Of a stretch of DNA of 64,000 bases, positions 50,496 through 63,465 are shown piece after piece. A model generated the notes under the pieces. It was not told where the DNA came from, did not search any database, and worked only from the letters and a program-made list of their open reading frames with translations. Source of the stretch: Calliopsis andreniformis (Eukaryota > Arthropoda > Insecta > Hymenoptera > Andrenidae); the NCBI RefSeq assembly GCF_051401765.1, contig NW_027480438.1, forward strand, positions 7,130,001 to 7,194,000. The letters are read 5' to 3'. Position numbers and translations under genes: made by a program. Positions within the stretch are counted from its first letter, which is position 1, and every line of letters starts with the position of its first letter.

Positions 50496-53400
50496 CAATC
50501 CGCAATCCTCAATTCTCAATCCTCAATCCTCAATCTTAATCTTCAATCCTCAGTACTCAATCTTCAATCCTCAATCCCCAATCCTCAATCCTCAATCCTC
50601 AATCTTCAATCCTCAATACTCAATCTTCAATCCTCAATCCTCAGTCCTCAATCCTCAATCCTCAATCCTCAATCCTCAATCGTCAATCTTCAATCCTCGA
50701 TACTCAATCTTCAATCCTCAATCGTCAATACTCAATACTCAATCCTCATTCTTCAATCCGCAATACCCAATCCTCAATCTTCAATCCTCAATCCTCAATT
50801 CTCAATCCTCAATCCTCAATCCTCAGACCTCAAACATCAATACTCAACCGTCAGTCGTCGTCCTCAATCCACAACCACCAATACTCAATCCTCAATCTTC
50901 AATTCTCAATACTCAATCCTGAATCCTCAAGCTTCAGCCCTCAGTCCTCAACAATCAGTTGTCAATCCTCAATCCTCAATAGAATATCATCAATTCACAG
51001 TTTTCAATACTCAATACTCAATCTGCAATCTTCAAATCTCTATCCACAAACATCAATTCTCATCATTCAACCCTCAACACTCAGTACCCAATCCTCAATA
51101 TTCAATCCTCAATCCTCAATCCTCAATCCTCAATTCTCAATCTTCAATCTTCAATACTCAATCTTCATTCCTCAATGCTCAGTCCTCAAATTTCAATTCT
51201 GAATCCTCAATCCGGAACCCTCAATCTTCAGCCCCCAGTCCTCAACAATCAGTTGTCAATCCTCAATCATCAATAGAATATACTCAATTCACAGTTTTCA
51301 ATACTCAATACTCAATCTGCAATCTCCAAATCTCTATCCGCAAACATCAATTCTCATCACTCAACCCTCAACACTCAGTCTTCAATGTCCAATCCTCAGT
51401 CCTCAATTCTCAAACTTCAATCCTCAATACTGAACCATCAATCCTCAATCCTCCATCCTCAGTCCTCAATCCTCAATCCTCAATCTTAACCTTCAATCCT
51501 CAGTACTCAATCTTCAATCCTCAATCGTCAATCCTCAATCCTCTATCCTCAATCTTCAATCCTCAATACTCAATCTGCAATCCTCAATCCTCAATCCTCA
51601 ATCCTCAATCCTCAATCCTCAATCCTCAATCCTCAATCCTCAATATTCAATCCTCAATACTCAATATTCAATCCTCAATCCTCAATACTCAATCCCCAAT
51701 CCTCACTCTTCAATCCTCATTCTTCAATCCTCAATACCCAATCCTCAATCTTCAATCCTCAATCCTCAATCCTCAGTTCGCAATCCTCAATCCTCAATCC
51801 TCAGACCTCAGGCATCAACACTCAACCCTCAGTCCTCGTTCTCAATCCACAACCCTCAATCCTCAATCCTTAATCTTCATTCATCAATATTCAAACTTCA
51901 ATCCTCAATCCTCAATCCTCAATCCTCAATCCTCAATGTTCAATCCTCAACAGCCAATCCTCAATCTTCAATCCTCAATCCTCAATCCTCAATTCTCAAT
52001 CCTCAATCCTCAATCCTCAGTCCTCTCTCCTCGATCCTCAATCCTGAATCCTCAATCCTGAATCCTCAAGCTTCAGTCCTCTGTCCTCAACAATCAGTTG
52101 TCAATCCTCAATCCTCAATAGAATATCATCAATTCACAGTTTTCAATACTCAATACTCAATCTGCAATCTTATAATCTCTATCCACAAACATCAATTCTC
52201 ATCATTCAACCCTCAACACTCAGTCCCCAATGCTCAATATTCAATCCTCAATCCTCAATCCTCAATCCACAATCCTCAACCTTCAATCCTCAATACTCAA
52301 TCTTCAATCCTCAATCCGCAATACTCAATCCTCAATTCTCAATCCTCGATCGTCAATCTTCAATCCTCAATACTCAATCTTCAATCCTCAATCCTCAATC
52401 CTCAATCCTCAATCCTCATTCTTCAATCTTCAATACCCAATCCTCAATCTTCAAACCTCAATCCTCAATCCTCAATTCTCAAACCTCAATCCTCAGTTCT
52501 CGGTCCTCAAACCTCAATCCTCAAACCTCAATCTTCAATCCTCAATACTCAATCTTCAAACCTCAATCCTCAGTCCTCAAACCTCAATTCTGAATCCTCA
52601 ATCCTGCATTCTCAATCTTCAGCCCTCAGTCCTCAACAATCAGTTGTCAATCCTCAGTCCTCAATAGAATATCATCAATTCACAGTTTTCAATACTCAAT
52701 ACTCAATCTGCAATCTTCAAATCTCTATCCACAAACATCAATTCTCATCATTCAACCCTCAACAGTCAGTCCCCAATCCTCAATATTCAATCCTCAATCC
52801 TCAATCCTCAATCCTCAATTCTCAATCTTCAATCATCAATACTCAATCCTCAATTCTCAATCTTCAATCTTCAATACTCAATCTTCATTCCTCAATGCTC
52901 AGTCCTCAAATTTCAATTCTGAATCCTCAATCCGGAACCCTCAATCATCAGCCCTCAGTCCTCAACAATCAGTTGTCAATCCTCAATCATCAATAGAGTA
53001 TACTCAATTCACAGTTTTCAATACTCAATACTCAATCTGCAATCTTTAAATCTCTATCCACAAACATGAATTCTCATCACTCAACCCTCAACACTCAGTC
53101 CCCAATCCTCAATATTCAAGCCTCAATCCTGAATCCTCAATCCACAATCCTCAACGTTCAATCCTCAATACTCAATCTTCAATCCTCAGTCCTCAACCCT
53201 CAATCCTCAATTCGCAATCCTCAGTAGTCGATCTTCAATCCTCAATACTCAATATTCAATCCTCAATCCTCAATCCTCAATCCTCAATCATCATTCTTCA
53301 ATTCTCAATACCCTATCCTCAATCTTCAACCTTCAATCCTCAATCCGCAATTCTCAATCCTCAATCCTCAGTCCTCAGTCCTCAAACCTCTATCCTCAAC

Positions 53401-54950
53401 CCTCAGCCCTCATCCTCAATCCTCAATCTTCAATCCTCAATTCTCAATCTTCAACCTTCAATACTCAATCTTCATTCCTCAATGCTCAGTCCTCAAATTT
53501 CAATTCTGAATCGTCAATCCGGAACCCTCAATCTTCAGCCCTCAGTCCTCAACAATCAGTCGTCAATCCTCAATCATCAATAGAATATACTCAATTCACA
53601 GTTTTCAATACTCAATACTCAATCTGCAATCTTCAAATCTCTATCCACAAACATCAATTCCCATCACTAAACCCTCAACACTCAGTCCTCAGTGTTCAAT
53701 CCTCAATCCTCAATTCTCAAACTTCAATCCTCAATACTGAACCTTCAATCCTCAATCCTCAATCCTCAGTCCTCAATCCTCAATCCTCAATCTTAATCTT
53801 CAATCCTCAGTACTCAATCTTCAATCCTCAATCGTCAATCCTCAATCCTCTATCCTCAATCTTCAATCCTCAATACTCAATCTTCAATCCTCAATCCTCA
53901 ATCCTCAATCCTCAATCCTCAATCCTCAATCTTAATCTTCAATCCTCAGTACTCAATCTTCAATCCTCAATCCCCAATCCTCAATCCTCAATCCTCAATC
54001 TTCAATCCTCAGTACTCAATCTTGAATCCTCAATCCTCAATCCTCAATCCTCAATCCTCAATCCTCAATCCTCAATCGTCAATCTTCAATCCTCAATACT
54101 CAATCTTCAATCCTCAATCCTCAATACTCAATACTCAATCCTCATTCTTCAATCCGCAATACCCAATCCTCAATCTTCAATCCTCAATCCTCAATTCTCA
54201 ATCCTCAATCCTCAATCCTCAGACCTCAAACATCAATACTCAACCGTCGGTCCTCATCCTCAATCCACAACCACCAATACTCAATCCTCAATCTTCAATT
54301 CTCAATCCTCAATCCTCGGTCCTCAAACCACAATCCTGAATCCTCAATCCTGAATCCTCAACCTTCAGCCCTCCGTCCTCAACAATCAGTTGTCAATCCT
54401 CAATCCTCAAGAGAATATTATCAATTCACAGTTTTCAATACTCAATACTCAATCTGCAATCTCCAAATCTCTATCCACAAACATCAATTCTCATCACTCA
54501 ACCCTCACCGCTCAGTCTTCAATCCTCAATCCTCAGTCCTCAATCCTCAATCCTCATTCTTCAATCCTCAATACCCAATCCTCAATCTTCAATCCTCAAT
54601 CCTCAATCCTCAATTCTCAATCCTCAATCCTCAATCCTCAGACCTCAAACAGCAATAGTCAACCCGCAGTCCTCGTCCTCAATCCACAACCATCAATCCT
54701 CAATCCTCAATCTTCAATCATCAATATTCAATCTTCAGTCCTCAATCCTCAATCCTCAATCCTCAATCCTCAATCCTCAGTCCTCAAACCTCTATCCTGA
54801 ATCCTCAATCCTGAATCCTCAATCTTCAGCCCTCAGTCCTCAACAATCAGTTGTCCATCCTCAATCCTCAATAGAATACCATGATTTCACAGTTTTCAAT
54901 GCTCAATACTCAACCAGCAATCTTCAAATCTCTATCCACAAACATCAATT
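50496..54950. repeat. Super-repeat copy 2, segment 4 (offset 29695)
   Basis: This continues the match after a 280-bp (40-heptamer) loss that removes the equivalent of the module at 20684. The two sides join at a shared CAATCCGCAATCCTC-like run near 50.50 kb. Anchors are 50979, 51273, 52118, 52664, 52993, 53580, 54410 and 54871. Collinearity with 25.2 kb is lost in or shortly before the core of the module at 54871. Confidence 0.88.
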
Positions 54951-56651
54951 CTCATCATTCAACCCTCAACAGTCAGTCCCCAGTCCTCAATATTCAATCC
55001 TCAATCCTCAATCCTCAATCCTCAATTCTCAATCTTCAATCATCAATACTCAATCCTCAATTCTCAATCTTCAATCTTCAATACTCAATCTTCATTCCTC
55101 AATGCTCAGCCCTCAAATTTCAATTCTGAATCCTCAATCCGGAACCCTCAGTCATCAGCCCTCAGTCCTCAACAATCAGTTGTCAATCCTCAATCATCAA
55201 TAGAATATACTCAATTCACAGTTTTCAATACTCAATACTCAACCTGCAATCTTCAAATCTCTATCCACAAACATCAATTCTCATCACTCAACCCTCAACA
55301 CTCAGTCCCCAATCCTCAATATTCAAGCCTCAATCCTGAATCCTCAATCCACAATCCTCAACGTTCAATCCTCAATACTCAATCTTCAATCCTCAGTCCT
55401 CAACCCTCAATCCTCAATTCGCAATCCTCAGTAGTCGATCTTCAATCCTCAATACTCAATATTCAATCCTCAATCCTCAATCCTCAATCCTCAATCATCA
55501 TTTTTCAATCCTCAATACCCTATCCTCAATCTTCAACCCTCAATCCTCAATCCGCAATTCTCAATCCTCAATCCTCAGTCCTCAGTCCTCAAACCTCTAT
55601 CCTCAACCCTCAGCCCTCATCCTCTATCCTCAATCTTCAATCCTCAATACTCAATCTTCAATCCTCAATCCTCAATCCTCAATCCTCAATCCTCAATCCT
55701 CAATCCTAATCTTCAATCCTCAGTACTCAATCTTCAATCCCCAATCCCCAATCCTCAATCCTCAATCCTCAATCTTCAATCCTCAATACTCAATCTTGAA
55801 TCCTCAATCCTCAATCCTCAATCCTCAATCCTCAATCCTCAATCCTCAATCGTCAATCTTCAATCCTCAATACTCAATCTTCAATCCTCAATCCTCAATA
55901 CTCAATACTCAATCCTCATTCTTCAATCCGCAATACCCAATCCTCAATCTTCAATCCTCAATCCTCAATTCTCAATCCTCAATCCTCAATCCTCAGACCT
56001 CAAACATCAATACTCAACCGTCGGTCCTCATCCTCAATCCACAACCACCAATACTCAATCCTCAATCTTCAATTCTCAATCCTCAATCCTCGGTCCTCAA
56101 ACCACAATCCTGAATCCTCAATCCTGAATCCTCAACCTTCAGCCCTCCGTCCTCAACAATCAGTTGTCAATCCTCAATCCTCAAGAGAATATCATCAATT
56201 CACAGTTTTCAATACTCAATACTCAATCTGCAATCTCCAAATCTCTATCCACAAACACCAATTCTCATCACTCAACCCTCACCGCTCAGTCTTCAATCCT
56301 CAATCCTCAGTCCTCAATCCTCAATCCTCATTCTTCAATCCTCAATACCCAATCCTCAATCTTCAATCCTCAATCCTCAATCCTCATTTCTCAATCCTCA
56401 ATCCTCAATCCTCAGACCTCAAACAGCAATAGTCAACCCGCAGTCCTCGTCCTCAATCCACAACCATCAATCCTCAATCCTCAATCTTCAATCATCAATA
56501 TTCAATCTTCAGTCCTCAATCCTCAATCCTCAATCCTCAATCCTCAATCCTCAATCCTCAGTCCTCAAACCTCTATCCTGAATCCTCAATCCTGAATCCT
56601 CAATCTTCAGCCCTCGGTCCTCAACAATCAGTTGTCCATCCTCAATCCTCA
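54951..56651. repeat. Reshuffled segment after the super-repeat
   Basis: From about 54958 the sequence follows the 19360-20000 block (anchor 55200 equals 19602 at offset 35598). Near 55.62 kb it jumps to the heptamers that precede the AAGAGAAT-type module (anchor 56184, which equals 54410 plus 1774). Three 6-bp units (near 55.6, 55.7 and 56.0 kb) match the 984-bp anchor spacing (4 modulo 7). Confidence 0.8.
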
Positions 56652-59600
56652 ATAGAATACCATGATTTCACAGTTTTCAATGCTCAATACTCAACCTGCA
56701 ATCTTCAAATCTCTATCCACAAACATCAATTCTCATCACTCAACCCTCAACACTCGGTCCCCAATCCTCAATATTCAAGCCTCAATCCTCAATCCTCAAT
56801 CCACAATCCTCAACGTTCAATCCTCAATACTCAATCTTCAATCCTCAGTCCTCAACCCTCAATCCTCAATTCGCAATACTCAATAGTCGATCTTCAATCC
56901 TCAATACTCAATATTCAATCCTCAATCCTCAATCCTCAATCCTCAATCATCATTCTTCAATCCTCAATACCCTATCCTCAATCTTCAATCCTCAATCCTC
57001 AATCCTCAATACCCAATCCTCAATCTTCAATCCTCAATCCTCAATCCTCAATTCTCAATCCTCAATCCTCAATCCTCAGACCTCAAACATAAATATTCAA
57101 CCCTCAGTCCTCGTCCTCAATCCAGAACCCTCAATCCTCAATCCCCAATCCTCAATCCACAATCTTCAATCCTCAATCCTCAATCCTCAACCCTCAATCC
57201 TCAATCCTCAATCCTCAATCTTCAATCCTCAATACTCAATCCTCAATCCTCAATCCTCAATCCTCAATCCTCAATCCTCAACATTCAATCCTCAATACTC
57301 AATATTCAATCCTCAATCTTCAATACTCAGTCCCCAATCCTCATTCTTCAATCCTCATTCTTCAATCCTCAATACCCAATCCTCAATCTTCAATCCTCAA
57401 TCCTCAATCCTCAGTTCGCAATCTTCAATCCTCAATCCTCAGACCTCAGGCATCAACACTCAACCCTCAGTCCTCGTCCTCAATCCACAACCCTCAATCC
57501 TCAATCCTCAATCTTCATTCATCAATATTCAACCTTCAATCCTCAATCCTCAATCCTCAATCCTCAATCCTCAATGTTCAATCCTCAACAGCCAATCCTC
57601 AATCTTCAATCCTCAATCCTCAATCCTCAATTCTCAATCCTCAATCCTCAATCCTCAGTCCTCAATCCTCAATCTTCAACCCGCAATCCTCAATTCTCAA
57701 TCCTCAATCCTCAACCTTCAGTCCTCTCTCCTCAAACCTCAATCCTGAATCCCCAATCCTGAATCCTCAAGCTTCAGCCCTCAGTCCTCAACAATCAGTT
57801 GTCAATCCTCAATCCTCAATAGAATATCATCAATTCACAGTTTTCAATACTCAATGCTCAATCTGCAATCTTCAAATCTCTATCCACAAACATCAATTCT
57901 CATCATTCAACCCTCAACACTCAGCCCCAATCCTCAATATTCAATCCTCAATCCTCAATCCTCAATCCTCAATTCTCAATCTTCAATCTTCAATACTCAA
58001 TCTTCATTCCTCAATGCTCAGTCCTCAAATTTCAATTCTGAATCCTCAATCCGGAACCCTCAATCTTCAGCCCTCAGTCCTCAACAATCAGTTGTCAATC
58101 CTCAATCATCAATAGAATATACTCAATTCACAGTTTTCAATACTCAATACTCAATCTGCAATCTTCAAATCTCTATCCACAAACATCAATTCCCATCACT
58201 CAACCCTCAACACTCAGTCCTCAATGTTCAATCCTCAATCCTAAATTCTCAAACTTCAATCCTCAATACTGAACCTTCAATCCTCAATCCTCAATCCTCA
58301 GTCCTCAATCCTCAATCCTCAATCTTAATCTTCAATCCTCAGTACTCAATCTTCAAACCTCAATCCTCAATCCTCAATCCACAATCCTCAACGTTCAACC
58401 CTCAATACTCAATCTTCAATCCTCAGTCCTCAACCCTCAATCCTCAATTCGCAATCCTCAATAGTCGATCTTCAATCCTCAATACTCAATATTCAATCCT
58501 CAATCCTCAATCCTCAATCCTCAATCATCATTCTTCAATCCTCAATACCCTATCCTCAATCTTCAATTCTCGATCCTCAATCCTCAATACCCAACCCTCA
58601 ATCTTCAATCCTCAATCCTCAATCCTTAATTCTCAATCCTCAATCCTCAATCCTCAGACCTCAAACATAAATATTCAATCCTCAGTTCTCGGTCCTCAAA
58701 CCTCAATCCTCAATCCTCAATCTTCAATCCTCAATACTCAATCTTCAAACCTCAATCCTCAGCCCTCAAACCTCAATTCTGCATCCTCAATCCTGCATCC
58801 TCATTCTTCAGCCCTCAGTCCTCAACAATCAGTTGTCAATCCTCAGTCCTCAATAGAATATCATCAATTCACAGTTTTCAATACTCAATACTCAATCTGC
58901 AATCTTCAAATCTCTATCCACAAACATCAATTCTCATCATTCAACCCTCAACAGTCAGTCCCCAGTCCTCAATATTCAATCCTCAATCCTCAATCCTCAA
59001 TCCTCAATTCTCAATCTTCAATCATCAATACTCAATCCTCAATTCTCAATCTTCAATCTTCAATACTCAATCTTCATTCCTCAATGCTCAGTCCTCAAAT
59101 TTCAATTCTGAATCCTCAATCCGGAACCCTCAATCATCAGCCCTCAGTCCTCAACAATCAGTTGTCAATCCTCAATCATCAATAGAATATACTCAATTCA
59201 CAGTTTTCAATACTCAATACTCAATCTGCAATCTTCAAATCTCTATCCACAAACATCAATTCTCATCACTCAACCCTCAACACTCAGTCCCCAATCCTCA
59301 ATATTCAAGCCTCAATCCTGAATCCTCAATCCACAATCATCATTCTTCAATCCTCAATACCCTATCCTCAATCTTCAACCCTCAATCCTCAATCCGCAAT
59401 TCTCAATCCTCAATCCTCAGTCCTCAGTCCTCAAACCTCTATCCTCAACCCTCAGCCCTCATCCTCAATCCTCAATCCTCAATCCTCAATTCTCAATCTT
59501 CAACCTTCAATACTCAATCTTCATTCCTCAATGCTCAGTCCTCAAATTTCAATTCTGAATCGTCAATCCGGAACCCTCAATCTTCAGCCCTCAGTCCTCA

Positions 59601-60089
59601 ACAATCAGTCGTCAAACCTCAATCATCAATAGAATATACTCAATTCACAGTTTTCAATACTCAATACTCAATCTGCAATCTCCAAATCTCTATCCACAAA
59701 CATCAATTCTCATCACTCAACCCTCACCGCTCAGTCTTCAATCCTCAATCCTCAGTCCTCAATCCTCAATTCTCATTCTTCAATCCTCAATACCCAATTC
59801 TCAATCTTCAATCCTCAATCCTCAATCCTCAATTCTCAATCCTCAATCCTCAATCCTCAGACCTCAAACAGCAATAGTCAACCCGCAGTCCTCGTCCTCA
59901 ATCCACAACCATCAATCCTCAATCCTCAATCTTCAATCATCAATATTCAATCTTCAGTCCTCAATCCTCAATCCTCAATCCTCAATCCTCAATCCTCAGA
60001 CCTCAAACCTCTATCCTTAATCCTCAATCCTGAATCCTCAATCTTCAGCCCTCAGTCCTCAACAATCAGTTGTCCATCCTCAATCCTCA
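56652..60089. repeat. Mosaic block, first copy (offset about 3438-3445)
   Basis: Anchors 56652, 57819 and 58112 recur at 60090, 61264 and 61556, at 3438, 3445 and 3444 bp. Further anchors are 58853, 59182 and 59629. The start resembles 25176-26316, and 58853/59182 is the 329-bp doublet also seen at 14998/15327. Distinct runs include a B-like cassette with CATAAATATTC. The doublet 57819/58112 is 293 bp rather than 294 because one T is missing near 57925. Confidence 0.8.
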
Positions 60090-61570
60090 ATAGAATACCA
60101 TGATTTCACAGTTTTCAATGCTCAATACTCAACCTGCAATCTTCAAATCTCTATCCACAAACATCAATTCTCATCACTCAACCCTCAACACTCGGTCCCC
60201 AATCCTCAATATTCAAGCCTCAATCCTCAATCCTCAATCCACAATCCTCAACGTTCAATCCTCAATACTCAATCTTCAATCCTCAGTCCTCAACCCTCAA
60301 TCCTCAATTCGCAACCCTCAATAGTCGATCTTCAATCCTCAATACTCAATATTCAATCCTCAATCCTCAATCCTCAATCCTCAATCATCATTCTTCAATC
60401 CTCAATACCCTATCCTCAATCTTCAATCCTCAATCCTCAATCCCCAATACCCAATCCTCAATCTTCAATCCTCAATCCTCAATCCTTAATTCTCAATCCT
60501 CAATCCTCAATCCTCAGACCTCAAACATAAATATTCAACCCTCAGTCCTCGTCCTCAATCCAGAATCCTCAATCCTCAATCCCCAATCCTCAATCCACAA
60601 TCTTCAATCCTCAATCCTCAATCCTCAACCCTCAATCCTCAATCCTCAATCCTCAATCTTCAATCCTCAATACTCAATCCTCAATCCTCAATCCTCAATC
60701 CTCAATCCTCAATCCTCAACATTCAATCCTCAATACTCAATATTCAATCCTCAATCTTCAATACTCAGTCCCCAATCCTCATTCTTCAATCCTCATTCTT
60801 CAATCCTCAATACCAAATCCTCAATCTTCAATCCTCAATCCTCAATCCTCAGTTCGCAATCCTCAATCCTCAATCCTCAGACCTCAGGCATCAACACTCA
60901 ACCCTCAGTCCTCGTCCTCAATCCACAACCCTCAATCCTCAATCCTCAATCTTCATTCATCAATATTCAACCTTCAATCCTCAATCCTCAATCCTCAATC
61001 CTCAATCCTCAATGTTCAATCCTCAACAGCCAATCCTCAATCTTCAATCCTCAATCCTCAATCCTCAATCCTCAATTCTCAATCCTCAATCCTCAATCCT
61101 CAGTCCTCAATCTTCAATCTTCAACCCGCAATCCTCAATTCTCAATCCTCAATCCTCAACCTTCAGTCCTCTCTCCTCAAACCTCAATCCTGAATCCTCA
61201 ATCCTGAATCCTCAAGCTTCAGCCCTCAGTCCTCAACAATCAGTTGTCAATCCTCAATCCTCAATAGAATATCATCAATTCACAGTTTTCAATACTCAAT
61301 ACTCAATCTGCAATCTTCAAATCTCTATCCACAAACATCAATTCTCATCATCAACCCTCAACACTCAGCCCCAATCCTCAATATTCAATCCTCAATCCTC
61401 AATCCTCAATCCTCAATTCTCAATCTTCAATCTTCAATACTCACTCTTCATTCCTCAATGCTCAGTTCTCAAATTTCAATTCTGAATCCTCAATCCGGAA
61501 CCCTCAATCTTCAGCCCTCAGTCGTCAACAATCAGTTGTCAATCCTCAATCATCAATAGAATATACTCAG
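60090..61570. repeat. Mosaic block, second copy
   Basis: This repeats 56652 to about 58125 with small length changes. The doublet 61264/61556 is 292 bp, two single-base losses from 294 (near 61350 and 61370). The rest is heptamers plus two TCCTCG 6-bp units, near 60.55 and 60.91 kb. Confidence 0.8.
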
Positions 61571-62485
61571 TTCACAGTTTTCAATACTCAATACTCAATC
61601 TGCAATCTTCAAATCTCTATCCACAAACATCAATTCCCATCACTCAACCCTCAACACTCAGTCCTCAATGTTCAATCCTCAATCCTCAATTCTCAAACTT
61701 CAATCCTCAATACTGAACCTTCAATCCTCAATCCTCAATCCTCAGTCCTCAATCCTCAATCCTCAATCTTAATCTTCAATCCTCAGTACTCAATCTTCAA
61801 TCCTCAATCCTCAATCCTCAATCCACAATCCTCAACGTTCAACCCTCAATACTCAATCTTCAATCCTCAGTCCTCAACCCTCAATCCTCAATTCGCAATC
61901 CTCAATAGTCGATCTTCAATCCTCAATACTCAATATTCAATCCTCAATCCTCAATCCTCAATCCTCAATCATCATTCTTCAATCCTCAATACCCTATCCT
62001 CAATCTTCAATTCTCAATCCTCAATCCTCAATACCCAATCCTCAATCTTCAATCCTCAATCCTCAATCCTCAATTCTCAATCCTCAATCCTCAATCCTCT
62101 GACCTCAAACATAAATATTCAACCCTCAGTCCTCGTCCTCAATCCACAACCCTCAATCCTCAATCCCCAATCCTCAATCCACAATCTTCAATCCTCAATC
62201 CTCAATCCTCAATCCTCAATCCTCATTCTTCAATCTTCAATACCCAATCCTCAATCTTCAAACCTCAATCCTCAATCCTCCATTCTCAACCCTCAATCCT
62301 CAGTTCTCGGTCCTCAAACCTCAATCCTCAATCCTCAATCCTCAATCCTCAATACTCAATCTTCAAACCTCAATCCTCAGTCCTCAAACCTCAATTCTGC
62401 ATCCTCAATCCTGCATCCTCATTCTTCAGCCCTCAGTCCTCAACAATCAGTTGTCAATCCTCAGTCCTCAATAGAATATCATCAA
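61571..62485. repeat. 915-bp tandem unit, copy 1
   Basis: One unit runs from the core of the module at 61556 to the core of the module at 62471. It holds a TCTTAA 6-bp unit and a TCCTCG unit, which explains a period of 915 (5 modulo 7). A related unit of 741 bp, lacking about 174 bp, lies between 58112 and 58853. Confidence 0.87.
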
Positions 62486-63465
62486 TTCACAGTTTTCAAT
62501 ACTCAATACTCAATCTGCAATCTTCAAATCTCTATCCACAAACATCAATTCCCATCACTCAACCCTCAACACTCAGTCCTCAATGTTCAATCCTCAATCC
62601 TCAATTCTCAAACTTCAATCCTCAATACTGAACCTTCAATCCTCAATCCTCAATCCTCAGTCCTCAATCCTCAATCCTCAATCTTAATCTTCAATCCTCA
62701 GTACTCAATCTTCAATCCTCAATCCTCAATCCTCAATCCACAATCCTCAACGTTCAACCCTCAATACTCAATCTTCAATCCTCAGTCCTCAACCCTCAAT
62801 CCTCAATTCGCAATCCTCAATAGTCGATCTTCAATCCTCAATACTCAATATTCAATCCTCAATCCTCAATCCTCAATCCTCAATCATCATTCTTCAATCC
62901 TCAATACCCTATCCTCAATCTTCAATTCTCAATCCTCAATCCTCAATACCCAATCCTCAATCTTCAATCCTCAATCCTCAATCCTCAATTCTCAATCCTC
63001 AATCCTCAATCCTCAGACCTCAAACATAAATATTCAACCCTCAGTCCTCGTCCTCAATCCACAACCCTCAATCCTCAATCCCCAATCCTCAATCCACAAT
63101 CTTCAATCCTCAATCCTCAATCCTCAATCCTCAATCCTCATTCTTCAATCTTCAATACCCAATCCTCAATCTTCAAACCTCAATCCTCAATCCTCAATTC
63201 TCAACCCTCAATCCTCAGTTCTCGGTCCTCAAACCTCAATCCTCAATCCTCAATCTTCAATCCTCAATACTCAATCTTCAAACCTCAATCCTCAGTCCTC
63301 AAACCTCAATTCTGCATCCTCAATCCTGCATCCTCATTCTTCAGCCCTCAGTCCTCAACAATCAGTTGTCAATCCTCAGTCCTCAATAGAATATCATCAA
63401 TTCACAGTTTTCAATACTCAATACTCAATCTGCAATCTTCAAATCTCTATCCACAAACATCAATT
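62486..63465. repeat. 915-bp tandem unit, copy 2, with the start of a third
   Basis: The second unit runs to 63400, and the match continues to 63465, inside the core of the module at 63386. There CAATTCCCATC is replaced by CAATTCTCATC and the sequence changes to another module type. Both outer limits of the tandem pair are thus inside A-module cores. Confidence 0.87.
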
